DNA of 64,000 bases from an uncultured Armatimonadota bacterium. Lineage in GTDB: Bacteria > Armatimonadota > Fimbriimonadia > Fimbriimonadales > Fimbriimonadaceae. How positions within the stretch are numbered: position 1 is the stretch's first letter; every line of letters starts with the position of its first letter. The translations under genes and the position numbers were made by a program. The notes under the pieces were generated by a model. It made no database searches and was not told where the DNA came from. It was given only the letters and a program-made list of their open reading frames with translations. The stretch spans positions 23,545 through 87,544 of the forward strand of contig CAIUHP010000038.1 in NCBI GenBank assembly GCA_903899015.1. Reading direction: 5' to 3'. Positions 1 through 8,747 of this stretch are shown piece by piece.

Positions 1-1
1 A

Positions 2-1684
2 AAGGATCCTTCGGCGGCAATTTCAGAACCGAAGAAGCCAATCGTTTTCTATCTAAGCCGTGAAATGCCTGACAAGTGGCGACCATGGATCAAAGTCGGA
101 ATTGAAAACTGGAACATCGCGTTCGCAAAGGCTGGCTTTAAGAATGCCATCATCGCCAAGGATGCTCCTTCGGTGAAGCAAGATCCAACTTGGGACCCAG
201 AAGATGCAAGGTATTCCGTCATTCGATGGGCTCCATCGCCCATTGCAAACGCCCAAGGTCCTCACGTAGCAGATCCACGAAGCGGCGAGACGATCTCGGC
301 TCACATTATCGTTTGGCACAACGTGTTGAACTTAGTCCAGCAGTGGTATTTCTCCCAAGCATCGGTCATGGACAAGCGTGCCCAGCACCTTCCTTTCTCC
401 GATGAACTGATGGGTCAACTGATCCAGTATGTTGTCTCGCACGAGGTTGGTCACACCCTTGGCTTAGAGCACAACTTTAAGGCCAGCGCGGCATATTCGG
501 TCCACCAGTTGAGAACTCCCGGTTTCGTCTCCGACCATGGAGTTGCAGCCTCGATCATGAGCTATTCGCGGTTCAACTATGTTGCTCAGCCGGGAGACAA
601 GCTCAGCACGAAGGATCTGCTTGGACGAATTGGCAACTATGACAAGTTCGCTATCGCTTGGGGCTACACCCCAATTCCAGGTGCATCGAGTCCCGATGAA
701 GAGAAGCCAACTCTCGATAAGTGGGCGGCTCAGCAGGTAACTCATCCTGATCTTCAATTCGGTAACTACGCACATCCTGAAGATCCGGAAACTCAGAGTG
801 AATGTATCGGTAAGGAAGCGGTTCGCTCAAGCGAACTCGGCCTCATGAATATCGATCGGGAAGCGAAGTTCCTGTATGCCGCGGTGGCAAAGCAGGGCGA
901 TAACTACGATTCACTCCGAGAGCTGTATACAACCTTGCTCGGGCAGCGTTCGACTGAAATCATGCGAGTCTTGCGATACGTGGGTGGCGTCGTCGAGACC
1001 AACTACCATGTTGGACATGGTCAAACCGTCTTCAAGCCCGTCTCTAAGGCAGATCAGGCCCAAGCCGTTAAGTTCTTGATGACTGCCGGGACCCATATGC
1101 CGGCGGTCCTTACGGATCGATGGTTACTCTCCAAGCTTTACCCAGCAGGCGATGTTTCCCGAGTTGTCGGTCGACAAGGCGCGATTGTTTCCTCACTCTT
1201 GGGCGAAGCAAGGATTCAGCGCTTGCTGGACTACGAAGCCCAGTTCGGCGGTTCCGCGTACACCGTATCCCAGCTTGCTTCAGACGTTCAGAACGGCGTT
1301 TGGGACGAACTCAACCAGAAGCATCCAAACATCGATGTTTATCGAAGAACGCTTCAATCGGACTACTTGGTAACGATTGATTCTCGAATCAACGGTGCAG
1401 GGGCAACCAAGAGTGACCTCAACGGAATCGAGCGGGAGAACCTTCGCAAACTGGCAAAAACGATCGACAAAGCGATTGGAAAGGCCGCAAACGAAGCAAC
1501 CGCTCGTCACCTTCGAGAGTGCCGACGGGTCATCAACCTCATTGAAGATGGCAAATACCCTCAAGCTCCTGCAGCTGCTGTATCTGCTTTCTCGCCATTC
1601 GGGTTGACCGCTGAAGAAGCAGCTGATCAAGGATGCTGGCCAACTTATCCATGGCTACAGGTTCTTGCTCAATCTGGTAACTAA
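2..1684 (+). CDS. Zinc-dependent metalloprotease (DUF4953-like), 5' end outside window
   Basis: The reading frame is open from the first bases of the window, so the gene starts upstream and only about 560 C-terminal codons are visible. The motif H-E-V-G-H-T-L-G-L-E-H at 440-472 is a metzincin-type zinc site: two His and the Glu base, followed by Gly and a third His. A Met-turn-like segment (I-M-S-Y-S) follows at about 555-570. This matches large bacterial zinc-dependent metalloproteases carrying DUF5117/DUF4953 domains, which are normally secreted; the signal peptide would be off the window. The long helical C-terminal part has no motif I recognise. It is followed by a good intrinsic terminator at 1709-1740. 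Family assignment is from the motif and overall style; the substrate is unknown. Confidence 0.85.
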   Translation, partial: KDPSAAISEPKKPIVFYLSREMPDKWRPWIKVGIENWNIAFAKAGFKNAIIAKDAPSVKQDPTWDPEDARYSVIRWAPSPIANAQGPHVADPRSGETISAHIIVWHNVLNLVQQWYFSQASVMDKRAQHLPFSDELMGQLIQYVVSHEVGHTLGLEHNFKASAAYSVHQLRTPGFVSDHGVAASIMSYSRFNYVAQPGDKLSTKDLLGRIGNYDKFAIAWGYTPIPGASSPDEEKPTLDKWAAQQVTHPDLQFGNYAHPEDPETQSECIGKEAVRSSELGLMNIDREAKFLYAAVAKQGDNYDSLRELYTTLLGQRSTEIMRVLRYVGGVVETNYHVGHGQTVFKPVSKADQAQAVKFLMTAGTHMPAVLTDRWLLSKLYPAGDVSRVVGRQGAIVSSLLGEARIQRLLDYEAQFGGSAYTVSQLASDVQNGVWDELNQKHPNIDVYRRTLQSDYLVTIDSRINGAGATKSDLNGIERENLRKLAKTIDKAIGKAANEATARHLRECRRVINLIEDGKYPQAPAAAVSAFSPFGLTAEEAADQGCWPTYPWLQVLAQSGN

Positions 1685-1708
1685 TCGGTAACCAAGAACA
1701 TTGAATCG

Positions 1709-1740
1709 GAGGGTTGAAGCATACGCTTCGGCCCTCTTTT
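1709..1740 (+). terminator. Intrinsic terminator after the metalloprotease gene
   Basis: A 12-bp stem with two G-T wobbles (arms 1709-1720 and 1725-1736) closes a 4-nt ATAC loop and runs into TTTT. It lies 25 bp after the stop codon of the metalloprotease gene. Confidence 0.85.
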
Positions 1741-1768
1741 AATGACTAAGAAAGAATTTTCTTATGTA

Positions 1769-1784
1769 TGCCAATTTTTTGGCC
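1769..1784 (+). promoter_or_regulatory. Upstream BlaI-type operator candidate (O1)
   Basis: The inverted repeat TGCCAA-N4-TTGGCC is a near-perfect dyad. It has the same half-site and the same 4-bp spacer as the operator at 1813-1828. The two centres are 44 bp apart, about four helical turns, as expected for two repressor dimers bound on the same face of the DNA. Confidence 0.55.
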
Positions 1785-1792
1785 CCCTCCTC

Positions 1793-1833
1793 TTGACATC
1801 TCGAACGCCCCGTGCCAATAATTTGGCATGGGG
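1793..1833 (+). promoter_or_regulatory. Promoter of the blaI-M56 operon with overlapping operator (O2)
   Basis: A consensus -35 TTGACA (1793-1798) is followed after 18 bp by AATAAT (1817-1822). The -10 lies inside a perfect dyad TGCCAA-TAAT-TTGGCA (1813-1828). The dyad extends outward to CCCC (1808-1811) and GGGG (1830-1833) with one mismatch. A repressor bound here would block RNA polymerase directly. BlaI/MecI repressors normally autoregulate their operon through such dyads, so this is the expected self-regulated promoter. The start codon at 1838 lies within a few bases of the predicted +1. Confidence 0.7.
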
Positions 1834-1837
1834 CGAA

Positions 1838-2230
1838 ATGAGTAAGAAAGAGAAAGTTGGAGGACTCAGCCGACGTGAGCGCGAGATTATGGACGCGCTT
1901 TATCGTTTGGGAAAGGCTTCGGCCGCCGACATTCGGGAATCAATGCAAGATCCCCCGACCTATACTGCCGTTAGAACCCATCTTGCGATTCTTCAAGAAA
2001 AAGGGCATGTCAAGTTTGAGAGTGATGGGACCCGCTACATATATGAGCCGGTAGTACCTCACGCTGAAATGGCAAAGAGCGTCATGGATGGCGTTCTCCA
2101 AACATTCTTCGGCGGTTCCATCGAGCGAGTTGTGACCACTTTGATCGACAGTGAAGAGTCCTCGATTACTCAGGAACAACTTGACCGGCTTGCTCAAATA
2201 ATCGAACTAGCTCGAAAGGAAGGGCGATGA
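1838..2230 (+). CDS. BlaI/MecI-family transcriptional repressor
   Basis: A 130-residue winged-helix protein of the size usual for BlaI/MecI/CopY (about 120-140 aa). The N-terminal half carries the family pattern L-S-x-R-E-R-E-I-M-D-A-L-Y, then A-A-D-I-R-E and Y-T-A-V-R-T-H-L, the recognition helix region. The C-terminal half is the dimerisation and protease-sensitive part. The ATG at 1838 is chosen over an in-frame ATG at 1742 because the promoter and operator lie between them. It overlaps the M56 gene by 4 bp (ATGA), so the two are translationally coupled. By family knowledge it represses its own operon until cleaved or released through the M56 sensor; the signal is unknown. Confidence 0.9.
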   Translation: MSKKEKVGGLSRREREIMDALYRLGKASAADIRESMQDPPTYTAVRTHLAILQEKGHVKFESDGTRYIYEPVVPHAEMAKSVMDGVLQTFFGGSIERVVTTLIDSEESSITQEQLDRLAQIIELARKEGR

Positions 2231-4437
2231 ACGAGGAGTTTGCCACCCGAATCGGCTTGCTATTTGCTGACCTGGCGGTCAAAAGCATGCTCGTGTTGGG
2301 AACTGCTTGGATTGCGAGTTTCTTCCTGCGCAAGCGTTCGGCTGCAACGAGGCATATGGTTTGGCTGATTGCGTTTTCAGCGTTGATCTTCATGCCGGTC
2401 CTGATGGCGATCCTTCCATCGCATCCCGTTGGGATTATTCAGTCGCAAGATCCTGCCGCTCAAGCCGTTACGCCAAGTGTCAAGCACGAGATTTCGAAAG
2501 TTGATCTCCAGGCTTTGGAAGATAGCATCGTCGAACCTTATGATTCATCGTTGACACAGCCAGAACCGGTCGCACCCGTTTCCCCACCACCCTCTCGGTG
2601 GAAGCCACAGCAATCTGTTCTGATCGTCGGTATCTTATGGGTCGCCGGTTGTATTTTGATTGTTCTCCAAAGTGCATTGGCGTTGAGAGCCATACGCAGA
2701 ATGCGCAAGCTGTCGAGTCTCGCTACCGGCGAGCTACAAGCCAAGATTAATTTTACGGGTCTCTCTCAAAGAGTGGGCATTTCAAGAAGTTGGGAGCTGC
2801 GAACTTCTGCAGGCTCCAAACCTCCAACCGCGATGACATGGGGATTCATGAAACCCATCGTCCTACTGCCGAAGGAGTCGTCTAGTTGGTCATCCGAGCG
2901 GTTGGAAGCAGTGTTGCTTCACGAACTCGCTCACGTGCGCAGATACGACAGTGTGAGTCAATTCATAGCGGTCGTGACCTGCGCACTCTATTGGTTCAAT
3001 CCGGTGGTCTGGCTCTGCGCGCGAGCCATGCGAGCCGAAGCCGAAACTGCAGCGGACGATACGGTTCTGCGGCATGGGGTCAAACCTTCCGTGTACGCAG
3101 GTGAACTGATTCGTATCGCCGCCGAGTTGGGGCATCGTCGACAACCTTTCTCACCTATTGGAGTCCCAGTCATGAAACAATCCAAAATCGAATCGCGCGT
3201 CCAGGCGATTTTAGACCCCTCTCCTCGATTACGTCGTGGAGTGACACTCATCGAAGCCTTGGCGATCATTGCTGTTGCCGCTGGCATCGTGATCCCAGTC
3301 AGCTCAGTGCGTGCAACGATTGCACCGCCAATCCATACCAACCTCGCTTCTCTGGAATCGGTTGTTCGATCATCATCCATCACGGTTCCTAGCCCTCCGA
3401 TGGGCGTTGTCCAAGTGGATCAAACGGCAGTCAGCCACCATGCAGATGTCGTGAATGTGCCGAAGAGTTCAGTTGCTTGTAGAACTCCCGCCGCTGCACA
3501 TAAAGCCCAGGCCCAAAAGAACGATTCAGATATGGAAAAGGCCAAGCTGGAAAAGCTCGAAAGGGATCAAGCCCAGTTAGACAAGGCAAACGCTGAACTT
3601 CTTGCTCGACAGGCAAAACTTCAAGCGAGCCAAAACAAGCTCACGAAGTCACAAACCCAAGCCAAGCTGAGTCAGAGACTAGCCGAGATGGCCAAGCGAG
3701 ATGCAGAGATTGTCCAACTCAAGGCTGAAAGGCTTGAGCGGTTGGCAAAAGATAGTCGTTGGGCGGAAGGGAAATCTGCTGCGGAACGGCAAAAGCTTGA
3801 GGCAGAAGCAGAAGCAATGCGACTCCATTCGGACTCATTGCAGAACCTTCTTGCAAAGAATCAGGCTGAAAATGCCCAACATGCTTCGGATAGAGAGAAG
3901 GCTCTTGCCGAGTTACAGGAACGGCTCAGTCATTCAGAGCGCCTGCAAGCTGAAAAACAGGAGATGATGCTTCAAAGTCAGCAGCAGCAGGCGAAGATGG
4001 TCGATGAAATCCTTGCCCGCGATCTTGCCAGTCAGAAAGAAGCTGCGGAAGCACGAATGAAATATCAAGCAGTCGTGGATCGGCTGTTGAAGGCTGCTTT
4101 CTCGCAAAAGAGCGTCGACTTGAGGGAACAAAAAATCGCGAAGGAACAGCTTCATCGACTTCTCGAATCCTATCGCGCCGACCAAAAGCGATCGGCATAC
4201 TCAAAGAATATATTGAACTCGTGGAAGTCAAAGTTCAATCAAGATGCGGAGTTGAAAAGGGCGAAGTTGTTGATGGAACAATCCGTTCGATCCCAAGCAG
4301 ATGCCCAACGGCTCTTCGGTCAGCACTCCCTGTCGAGCGGAGAATATGCGAAAGCAAAGGAAGCGCTCCGAATTGCTCAGATCCAACTCGAAGTTGCCAG
4401 AAAGCTCCTTGAAGTCAAGAAAAACAAACAACCATAG
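2227..4437 (+). CDS. M56 (BlaR1/MecR1-type) membrane metallopeptidase with coiled-coil C-terminus
   Basis: A 736-residue partner of the BlaI-type repressor. The N-terminus has hydrophobic helices (about residues 10-60 and 130-155), then the M56 gluzincin motif H-E-L-A-H at residues 232-236. Another membrane helix lies at about 338-358. In BlaR1 this would be followed by a penicillin-binding sensor domain. Here it is replaced by about 310 residues rich in Lys, Glu, Gln, Ala and Leu (about 425-736), a long predicted coiled coil. By analogy the protease is activated by the external domain and inactivates the repressor. Without a beta-lactam-binding domain the stimulus is probably something else, for example envelope stress or a partner protein. 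That last step is inference. Confidence 0.85.
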   Translation: MNEEFATRIGLLFADLAVKSMLVLGTAWIASFFLRKRSAATRHMVWLIAFSALIFMPVLMAILPSHPVGIIQSQDPAAQAVTPSVKHEISKVDLQALEDSIVEPYDSSLTQPEPVAPVSPPPSRWKPQQSVLIVGILWVAGCILIVLQSALALRAIRRMRKLSSLATGELQAKINFTGLSQRVGISRSWELRTSAGSKPPTAMTWGFMKPIVLLPKESSSWSSERLEAVLLHELAHVRRYDSVSQFIAVVTCALYWFNPVVWLCARAMRAEAETAADDTVLRHGVKPSVYAGELIRIAAELGHRRQPFSPIGVPVMKQSKIESRVQAILDPSPRLRRGVTLIEALAIIAVAAGIVIPVSSVRATIAPPIHTNLASLESVVRSSSITVPSPPMGVVQVDQTAVSHHADVVNVPKSSVACRTPAAAHKAQAQKNDSDMEKAKLEKLERDQAQLDKANAELLARQAKLQASQNKLTKSQTQAKLSQRLAEMAKRDAEIVQLKAERLERLAKDSRWAEGKSAAERQKLEAEAEAMRLHSDSLQNLLAKNQAENAQHASDREKALAELQERLSHSERLQAEKQEMMLQSQQQQAKMVDEILARDLASQKEAAEARMKYQAVVDRLLKAAFSQKSVDLREQKIAKEQLHRLLESYRADQKRSAYSKNILNSWKSKFNQDAELKRAKLLMEQSVRSQADAQRLFGQHSLSSGEYAKAKEALRIAQIQLEVARKLLEVKKNKQP

Positions 4438-4449
4438 TGGCGGTCCTTA

Positions 4450-4483
4450 GCTCCCATCGACTTGAAACCGAGCCGATGGGAGC
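4450..4483 (+). terminator. Stem-loop after the M56 gene, possible terminator
   Basis: A perfect 10-bp stem (GCTCCCATCG with CGATGGGAGC) encloses a 14-nt loop, 12 bp after the M56 stop. No T-run follows, so it may instead stabilise the mRNA 3' end. Confidence 0.4.
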
Positions 4484-4529
4484 AGCGTAGTGGAAATTGC
4501 TTTCTGACCAAGCACAGGACTCAATCGCA

Positions 4530-4784
4530 ATGAAAATTTCTCAGACACTACTCGCAGGACTTGTACTCTCCAGTTCAATGGCGCTTCCGTTAACGGCAAT
4601 GGCCCAAGACAAACACACCAAGCTGAAATCGGTGGCTGCTGGCGTAGCCGCCTACGAGCTAGCCAACCATTCGGGTAAGCACAAAGCTCACAAGAACTTT
4701 ATGCAAAAGCATCCAGTCCTTACGGGGATCGCAGCCGCTGCGGTCGTTCGCCACGAACTGAAGAAGAAGCCTAAGCACCATTAG
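4530..4784 (+). CDS. Small secreted basic protein, unknown function
   Basis: About 84 residues. I prefer the ATG at 4530 because it begins a clean Sec signal peptide: M-K-I-S, then a hydrophobic core, then an A-M-A-Q cleavage site. An AGGA lies about 10 nt upstream. The mature part is short and rich in Lys, His and Ala. A hydrophobic patch with G-I-A-A-A-A is followed by a C-terminal lysine-rich tail. No domain is recognised. It follows the BlaI-M56 operon on the same strand but is separated from it by a strong hairpin, so co-regulation is only possible. It resembles in style the small secreted protein at 41872-42174. Confidence 0.65.
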   Translation: MKISQTLLAGLVLSSSMALPLTAMAQDKHTKLKSVAAGVAAYELANHSGKHKAHKNFMQKHPVLTGIAAAAVVRHELKKKPKHH

Positions 4785-4817
4785 TTAAACCTCGTTTGGC
4801 GGTAACTTAGAAGCGCC

Positions 4818-5390
4818 ATGCGTTCGTCGCTCTCAGAAGCCTTGGAGCAAGCAGAGTCTTGCCTTAATCTATTTCGAAATGATCCATCGATTCTCACATC
4901 GATGGATCAAATCACCGAAGCAATTTCAGCCGCGTTTCTAAGAGGCAACAAGCTCATGACGTGCGGAAATGGCGGCAGCATGGCGGACGCAATGCATATT
5001 GCGGAGGAATTTAGCGGTCGATTTAAAAATGATCGACGCCCTTATCCCGCGATGGCGTTTAGTGATCCCGCCCATTTAAGTTGTGCCGCAAACGACTACG
5101 GTTATGAGCACGTTTTCGAGAGGATGGTCGAAGCGTTCGGAAAGTCGGGAGATGTCCTTCTCGCTCTAAGCACATCTGGCAACTCTGCCAATGTAGTTCT
5201 CGCTGCGCAGAAGGCGCGAGAACGCGGCGTAACCGTAGTCGGAGCTCTTGGGGTCTCTGAAGGAAAGCTAGGATCGCTTTGCGATTTAAAAATCAACGTA
5301 CCGAGCACCCGTTCAGATCGTATTCAGGAGATTCACATGTTGGCGTTTCACGCCATCATCGAAGCTGTTGAAATTGATCTCGGCCACTAA
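4818..5390 (+). CDS. gmhA: Phosphoheptose isomerase (SIS domain)
   Basis: At 190 residues this is a full-length GmhA. It isomerises sedoheptulose 7-phosphate to D-glycero-D-manno-heptose 7-phosphate, the first step of heptose synthesis for surface polysaccharide. Visible family features are C-G-N-G-G-S-M-A-D-A near residue 50, the S-T-S-G-N-S phosphate-binding loop near residue 115, and the C-terminal D-R-I-Q-E-I-H segment with a catalytic His. The other heptose genes are not in the window; the next gene is a membrane glycosyltransferase, which fits an envelope glycan role. No clear Shine-Dalgarno precedes the ATG. Confidence 0.88.
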   Translation: MRSSLSEALEQAESCLNLFRNDPSILTSMDQITEAISAAFLRGNKLMTCGNGGSMADAMHIAEEFSGRFKNDRRPYPAMAFSDPAHLSCAANDYGYEHVFERMVEAFGKSGDVLLALSTSGNSANVVLAAQKARERGVTVVGALGVSEGKLGSLCDLKINVPSTRSDRIQEIHMLAFHAIIEAVEIDLGH

Positions 5391-5431
5391 TCGCAAGGTT
5401 ATGAGCCTTCACCGGGCCGAACGATAGGTTT

Positions 5432-5445
5432 TGAAGGTACCTTCA
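5432..5445. repeat. 14-bp perfect palindrome before the glycosyltransferase gene
   Basis: TGAAGG-TA-CCTTCA is fully self-complementary and sits 5 bp upstream of the GTG start at 5451. It may be an operator or a small hairpin covering the ribosome entry site. No second copy was noticed. Confidence 0.35.
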
Positions 5446-5450
5446 CTCCG

Positions 5451-6896
5451 GTGTCATCTCGTCGTCACTGGTATCTGGTTTGGGTTCTTGCATTTCTTCC
5501 GCTAGCCGGTTGGTGGTTGTACGGGCTCTTGGATGTGGACGAAGGATTCTACGGCGCAGTTGTTGCCGAGATGAATCGACGAGGGGAGTGGATCACTCCT
5601 TTTTACAACGGCAAGCCCTGGTTCGAGAAACCCATTCTTCTCTACTGGCTGGCAAAACCGTGCCTGGCTATTTTTGGCGAGATGGTTGGACCTCGGTTAC
5701 CGAGCGTGATCACTGCACTCGGAACGTACGGCGTAGTCGCATGGTTTGCCAACCGGCATTTTGGAGCTAAGATTGCTCAACTTGCCGTGCTGATGCTGGC
5801 GAGCTGTCTCCTAGTTATTGGCACGGGACGCATGATGATGACTGACTTGCCTCTACTGGTGAGTCTGAGCGCTGCGTTCGCCACGTTCTGGGAATCGCTG
5901 GTTGATCGTCCTAAATGGAGGATTTTGACCGCCGTCTTTCTGGGTTTTGGGGTCTTAGCGAAGGGGCCAGTCGCATTAATTCTGTTTGTGATTGTAGCGG
6001 GTTGGACTTATTGGCGAGAGCCTCAACTGCGCCCTTCATTCAAGGGTTCCTGGGCGGTGGGAACGATCGCACTACTCGTAGTGATTTCAACTTGGTACGT
6101 TCCTGCCTACCTTGTTAACGGCCAGCTCTTCGTCCAGAAATTCCTTATTGAACAGAATATTGGGCGGTTTACGGGAGGAGATGCTGCCCACACGTTGGGA
6201 GGAATTCAGGGACTCGTATTCTATATTCCGCTGTTTCTGTTGGGCATGTTCCCATGGTCGCTGTTTTTATGGAAGGCGTGGCCCAGAAGGAAGGGCGAGG
6301 CTAGCGAACTTTCAGAAGCACCCCTAATGCGCTATTTAGCCACGTGGGGTGGTGCGATCTTTGTTTTCTTCACCATTAGCGGTGCCAAGCTTCCTCATTA
6401 CATCCTCCCAATGTTTCCGCCGCTAGTGATTGTTGTGGCGGCTTACGCAGTGAACAAAAGCAGCCATGTCAAACGGTGGTTTATTGCGGCAGGGACCAGT
6501 TGTGTACTGATGTCCGCCATTGCAAACGGAGTCTTCATCTTCTGGTATGCAAAGAGCGGACAGCAAGAGGTTCACGGAATCGCTCGGTATGTTCGTAAAG
6601 TTGGCGGGGAAGTGGCCATGTATCAAATGGGTCGACGGCAGAAAGAGCTTGGCACCGGCAAGCTCAAGCTTCAAGAAACGAGCCTTCCATCCGTGCTGAT
6701 GTACCTCGATCGAACAGCCATTGATACCGACAAACTTAGCGAGATCCTTCAGGTGAAGCCTCCGGTATGGATTATTACGAGAGAAGATCGCATCCAGCCC
6801 GAAGACTTCATTACTGCCCAACGTGCAAATCGTCGCCTTTTCGAAGTGAAGCCACCTGTCAAGCAGGATCACTTTAAACTTTACCGAGTCGAATAG
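5451..6896 (+). CDS. GT39/ArnT-like membrane glycosyltransferase
   Basis: 481 residues with about 10-12 hydrophobic segments. The first periplasmic loop carries D-V-D-E-G-F-Y near residue 29, the acidic D-E motif of the ArnT/PMT superfamily, followed by W-x-T-P-F-Y-N-G-K-P-W-F-E-K-P, which is very typical of these enzymes. They move a sugar from a polyprenyl-phosphate donor to lipid A, protein or another acceptor on the outer face of the inner membrane. A soluble C-terminal tail of about 100 residues follows the last helix. The start is GTG. It lies 60 bp after gmhA on the same strand. Acceptor and sugar cannot be told from sequence. Confidence 0.82.
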   Translation: MSSRRHWYLVWVLAFLPLAGWWLYGLLDVDEGFYGAVVAEMNRRGEWITPFYNGKPWFEKPILLYWLAKPCLAIFGEMVGPRLPSVITALGTYGVVAWFANRHFGAKIAQLAVLMLASCLLVIGTGRMMMTDLPLLVSLSAAFATFWESLVDRPKWRILTAVFLGFGVLAKGPVALILFVIVAGWTYWREPQLRPSFKGSWAVGTIALLVVISTWYVPAYLVNGQLFVQKFLIEQNIGRFTGGDAAHTLGGIQGLVFYIPLFLLGMFPWSLFLWKAWPRRKGEASELSEAPLMRYLATWGGAIFVFFTISGAKLPHYILPMFPPLVIVVAAYAVNKSSHVKRWFIAAGTSCVLMSAIANGVFIFWYAKSGQQEVHGIARYVRKVGGEVAMYQMGRRQKELGTGKLKLQETSLPSVLMYLDRTAIDTDKLSEILQVKPPVWIITREDRIQPEDFITAQRANRRLFEVKPPVKQDHFKLYRVE

Positions 6897-6905
6897 GTTG
6901 CGTGT

Positions 6906-8738
6906 TTAACTCTTGGCATGGGGAGCAGCCAGCTGAGTCAGGAGGTCAGGTTTTGAGGCATCTCGCTCTAAGTGCGGATACCTTGCCCCTCCTCGGTAAG
7001 GAATTGAAAGCGTGCTTAACGACTCGTCGCCAATGTCAGTAAGCAACTGAAGTTTCGCCCCAGGTTTGTTACTGTCTTCAATTGCGGACTTCAGCCGATC
7101 CAACGTGAATTTCATTCCGTTCACTGCCGCAATTTTCATTCCAACACTTAGCTTTCCTTTTGCGGATGCACTATCTGGCAAGACATCTCGTACCGTGCCA
7201 TCATCGTCGATCGCAAACCCGGCTGAGTAATAGAATGAGGCTCCCTTCGGTCCTTCATATTGCTTAGCAGCATCATTGGGTTTATCCGTGTAGACTACTT
7301 TCCAGCCGGAGGCTTCAATTCCTTTGGTTGGAGCATGTTTTTGAACGTCGTAGACACGTTCGGTCAAGAATGTCTTCCAATCAAAGGGAGCAACCCGATT
7401 GAGGGTGTTGATAACATCGGATAACGAATAAGGCACAACTTTTGGACCGGTCCCCTCGCCACCATGGAAGATCTTGCAGAAATCATCCATGCACTTCTTG
7501 TTTTCCGTTAGAGAACGAATTTTCATGTCTGCTTCTAGCCAAATAAGGACCATTTCATAGTAGTAGTCAGCACTTCGGCGGGCAGCGGACCAAGCCGGAT
7601 TTGCCCCATTAAAGAGTTGAACTGATCGCGCGGTGTCGACCAGTGGTCGCCATGTCCTGCCCTGGGTGTATTCCATTAAGGCCGCCAATTCCGCGAGAGC
7701 TTCCCGGTAGTGATCAAAGCTCCAGAGCCCACTTCTTGGATTCAATGTTGTACCAATGAACTCAGTCATACCTTCATAAACCCACAGAAGTTCACCCGCC
7801 ATCGGTTCCTGGAAATTAGGAGTGTTAAGGCCTGCGGGACGCCGAAATTTGCCATTCCATGAGTGGGTGTATTCGTGGGAAAGTAAATAACCGAGATATT
7901 GACCGCTTGTTTCGTCAGAAAGGGCGTTTTCTTCTGTTCCATCCTCACTCGATTCGTGGTGTTCGAGTCCTTCGTCGCCTCCATGACCGCTCAAAGTAAG
8001 TAGGAAACTGTAGGAATCGTAATGGTGTACGCCAAAAAGCGCGTGAGCTTCTGAAACGAGATTCTTAAACTTTTGAATGGTCTCGGGCTTTGCATCAAGG
8101 GCTTTCTGATTGTCTGAAAAGATCTCGACCGCTTCAAGTCCGTCCCGGAGTTGGATCTTCTTATAAAACTTTCCAATCAACGCAGGTGAATCGACGAGTC
8201 GTGTAAGGGATACCGGCTGGAATTGAACGGAACTACCCTCAGCCCTGGATTGCTTCAACGCGGTCGCTAGTTTCCAATTTTTGGGCGAAATCAAATTGGC
8301 TCGAACCATGACTTGGTCGCTGGTTGATCCTGCAGGATAGAAAACGAGGCGATTCCACTTAATGCGGGAGAAGTTTGGACTTGCGATGCGAGCCGGGGAA
8401 GTTGCAAGGTCAAAGTCAACGTCTATGGATTGAACGCCAGCCGGTACCTCAAGATTGATCTTGAACATATCAATGTCGTCTCTTTGCCACTTGATGTCCT
8501 TCCTTTGAGTAGAAATTCTAAACCCGATGACATCGTTAATTGGACCGGTTGGGCTGTGCTCTCCTGGAATCCACTTCGGATATACGATGCTCAGCGGACC
8601 TGCAGAGGCTGGAATCCTTAGGTGGGAATGAATGGTATTACGCCCCGCTTGTGACGCGTCTACTTCAAGCACGATTGTCTTGTCAAGACTTGTATAAAGG
8701 GCGTTGAAGCACGCAAGAGATATTGCAACCAGGGACAT
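6906..8738 (-). CDS. M61-family peptidase with PDZ domain
   Basis: 610 residues with the architecture of glycyl-aminopeptidase-like M61 enzymes: an N-terminal beta-rich domain (about 20-180), a gluzincin catalytic domain, and a PDZ domain near the C-terminus (about 500-580). The zinc site is H-E-Y-T-H at residues 288-292 with the third ligand in Y-E-G-M-T-E (Glu322). The N-terminus is hydrophobic, which suggests export. The stop of the upstream histidine kinase gene lies only 9 bp before this ATG, so the two may be co-transcribed. Typical activity is removal of N-terminal Gly or Ala or general peptide cleavage; the native substrate is unknown. Confidence 0.87.
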   Translation of the reverse strand: MSLVAISLACFNALYTSLDKTIVLEVDASQAGRNTIHSHLRIPASAGPLSIVYPKWIPGEHSPTGPINDVIGFRISTQRKDIKWQRDDIDMFKINLEVPAGVQSIDVDFDLATSPARIASPNFSRIKWNRLVFYPAGSTSDQVMVRANLISPKNWKLATALKQSRAEGSSVQFQPVSLTRLVDSPALIGKFYKKIQLRDGLEAVEIFSDNQKALDAKPETIQKFKNLVSEAHALFGVHHYDSYSFLLTLSGHGGDEGLEHHESSEDGTEENALSDETSGQYLGYLLSHEYTHSWNGKFRRPAGLNTPNFQEPMAGELLWVYEGMTEFIGTTLNPRSGLWSFDHYREALAELAALMEYTQGRTWRPLVDTARSVQLFNGANPAWSAARRSADYYYEMVLIWLEADMKIRSLTENKKCMDDFCKIFHGGEGTGPKVVPYSLSDVINTLNRVAPFDWKTFLTERVYDVQKHAPTKGIEASGWKVVYTDKPNDAAKQYEGPKGASFYYSAGFAIDDDGTVRDVLPDSASAKGKLSVGMKIAAVNGMKFTLDRLKSAIEDSNKPGAKLQLLTDIGDESLSTLSIPYRGGARYPHLERDASKPDLLTQLAAPHAKS

Positions 8739-8747
8739 ATCCGCTGA

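Noticed and set aside
1742..1837. Start of the BlaI-type gene at ATG 1742
   Set aside because: This stretch contains the -35, -10 and both operators, so it must be upstream of the transcription start.
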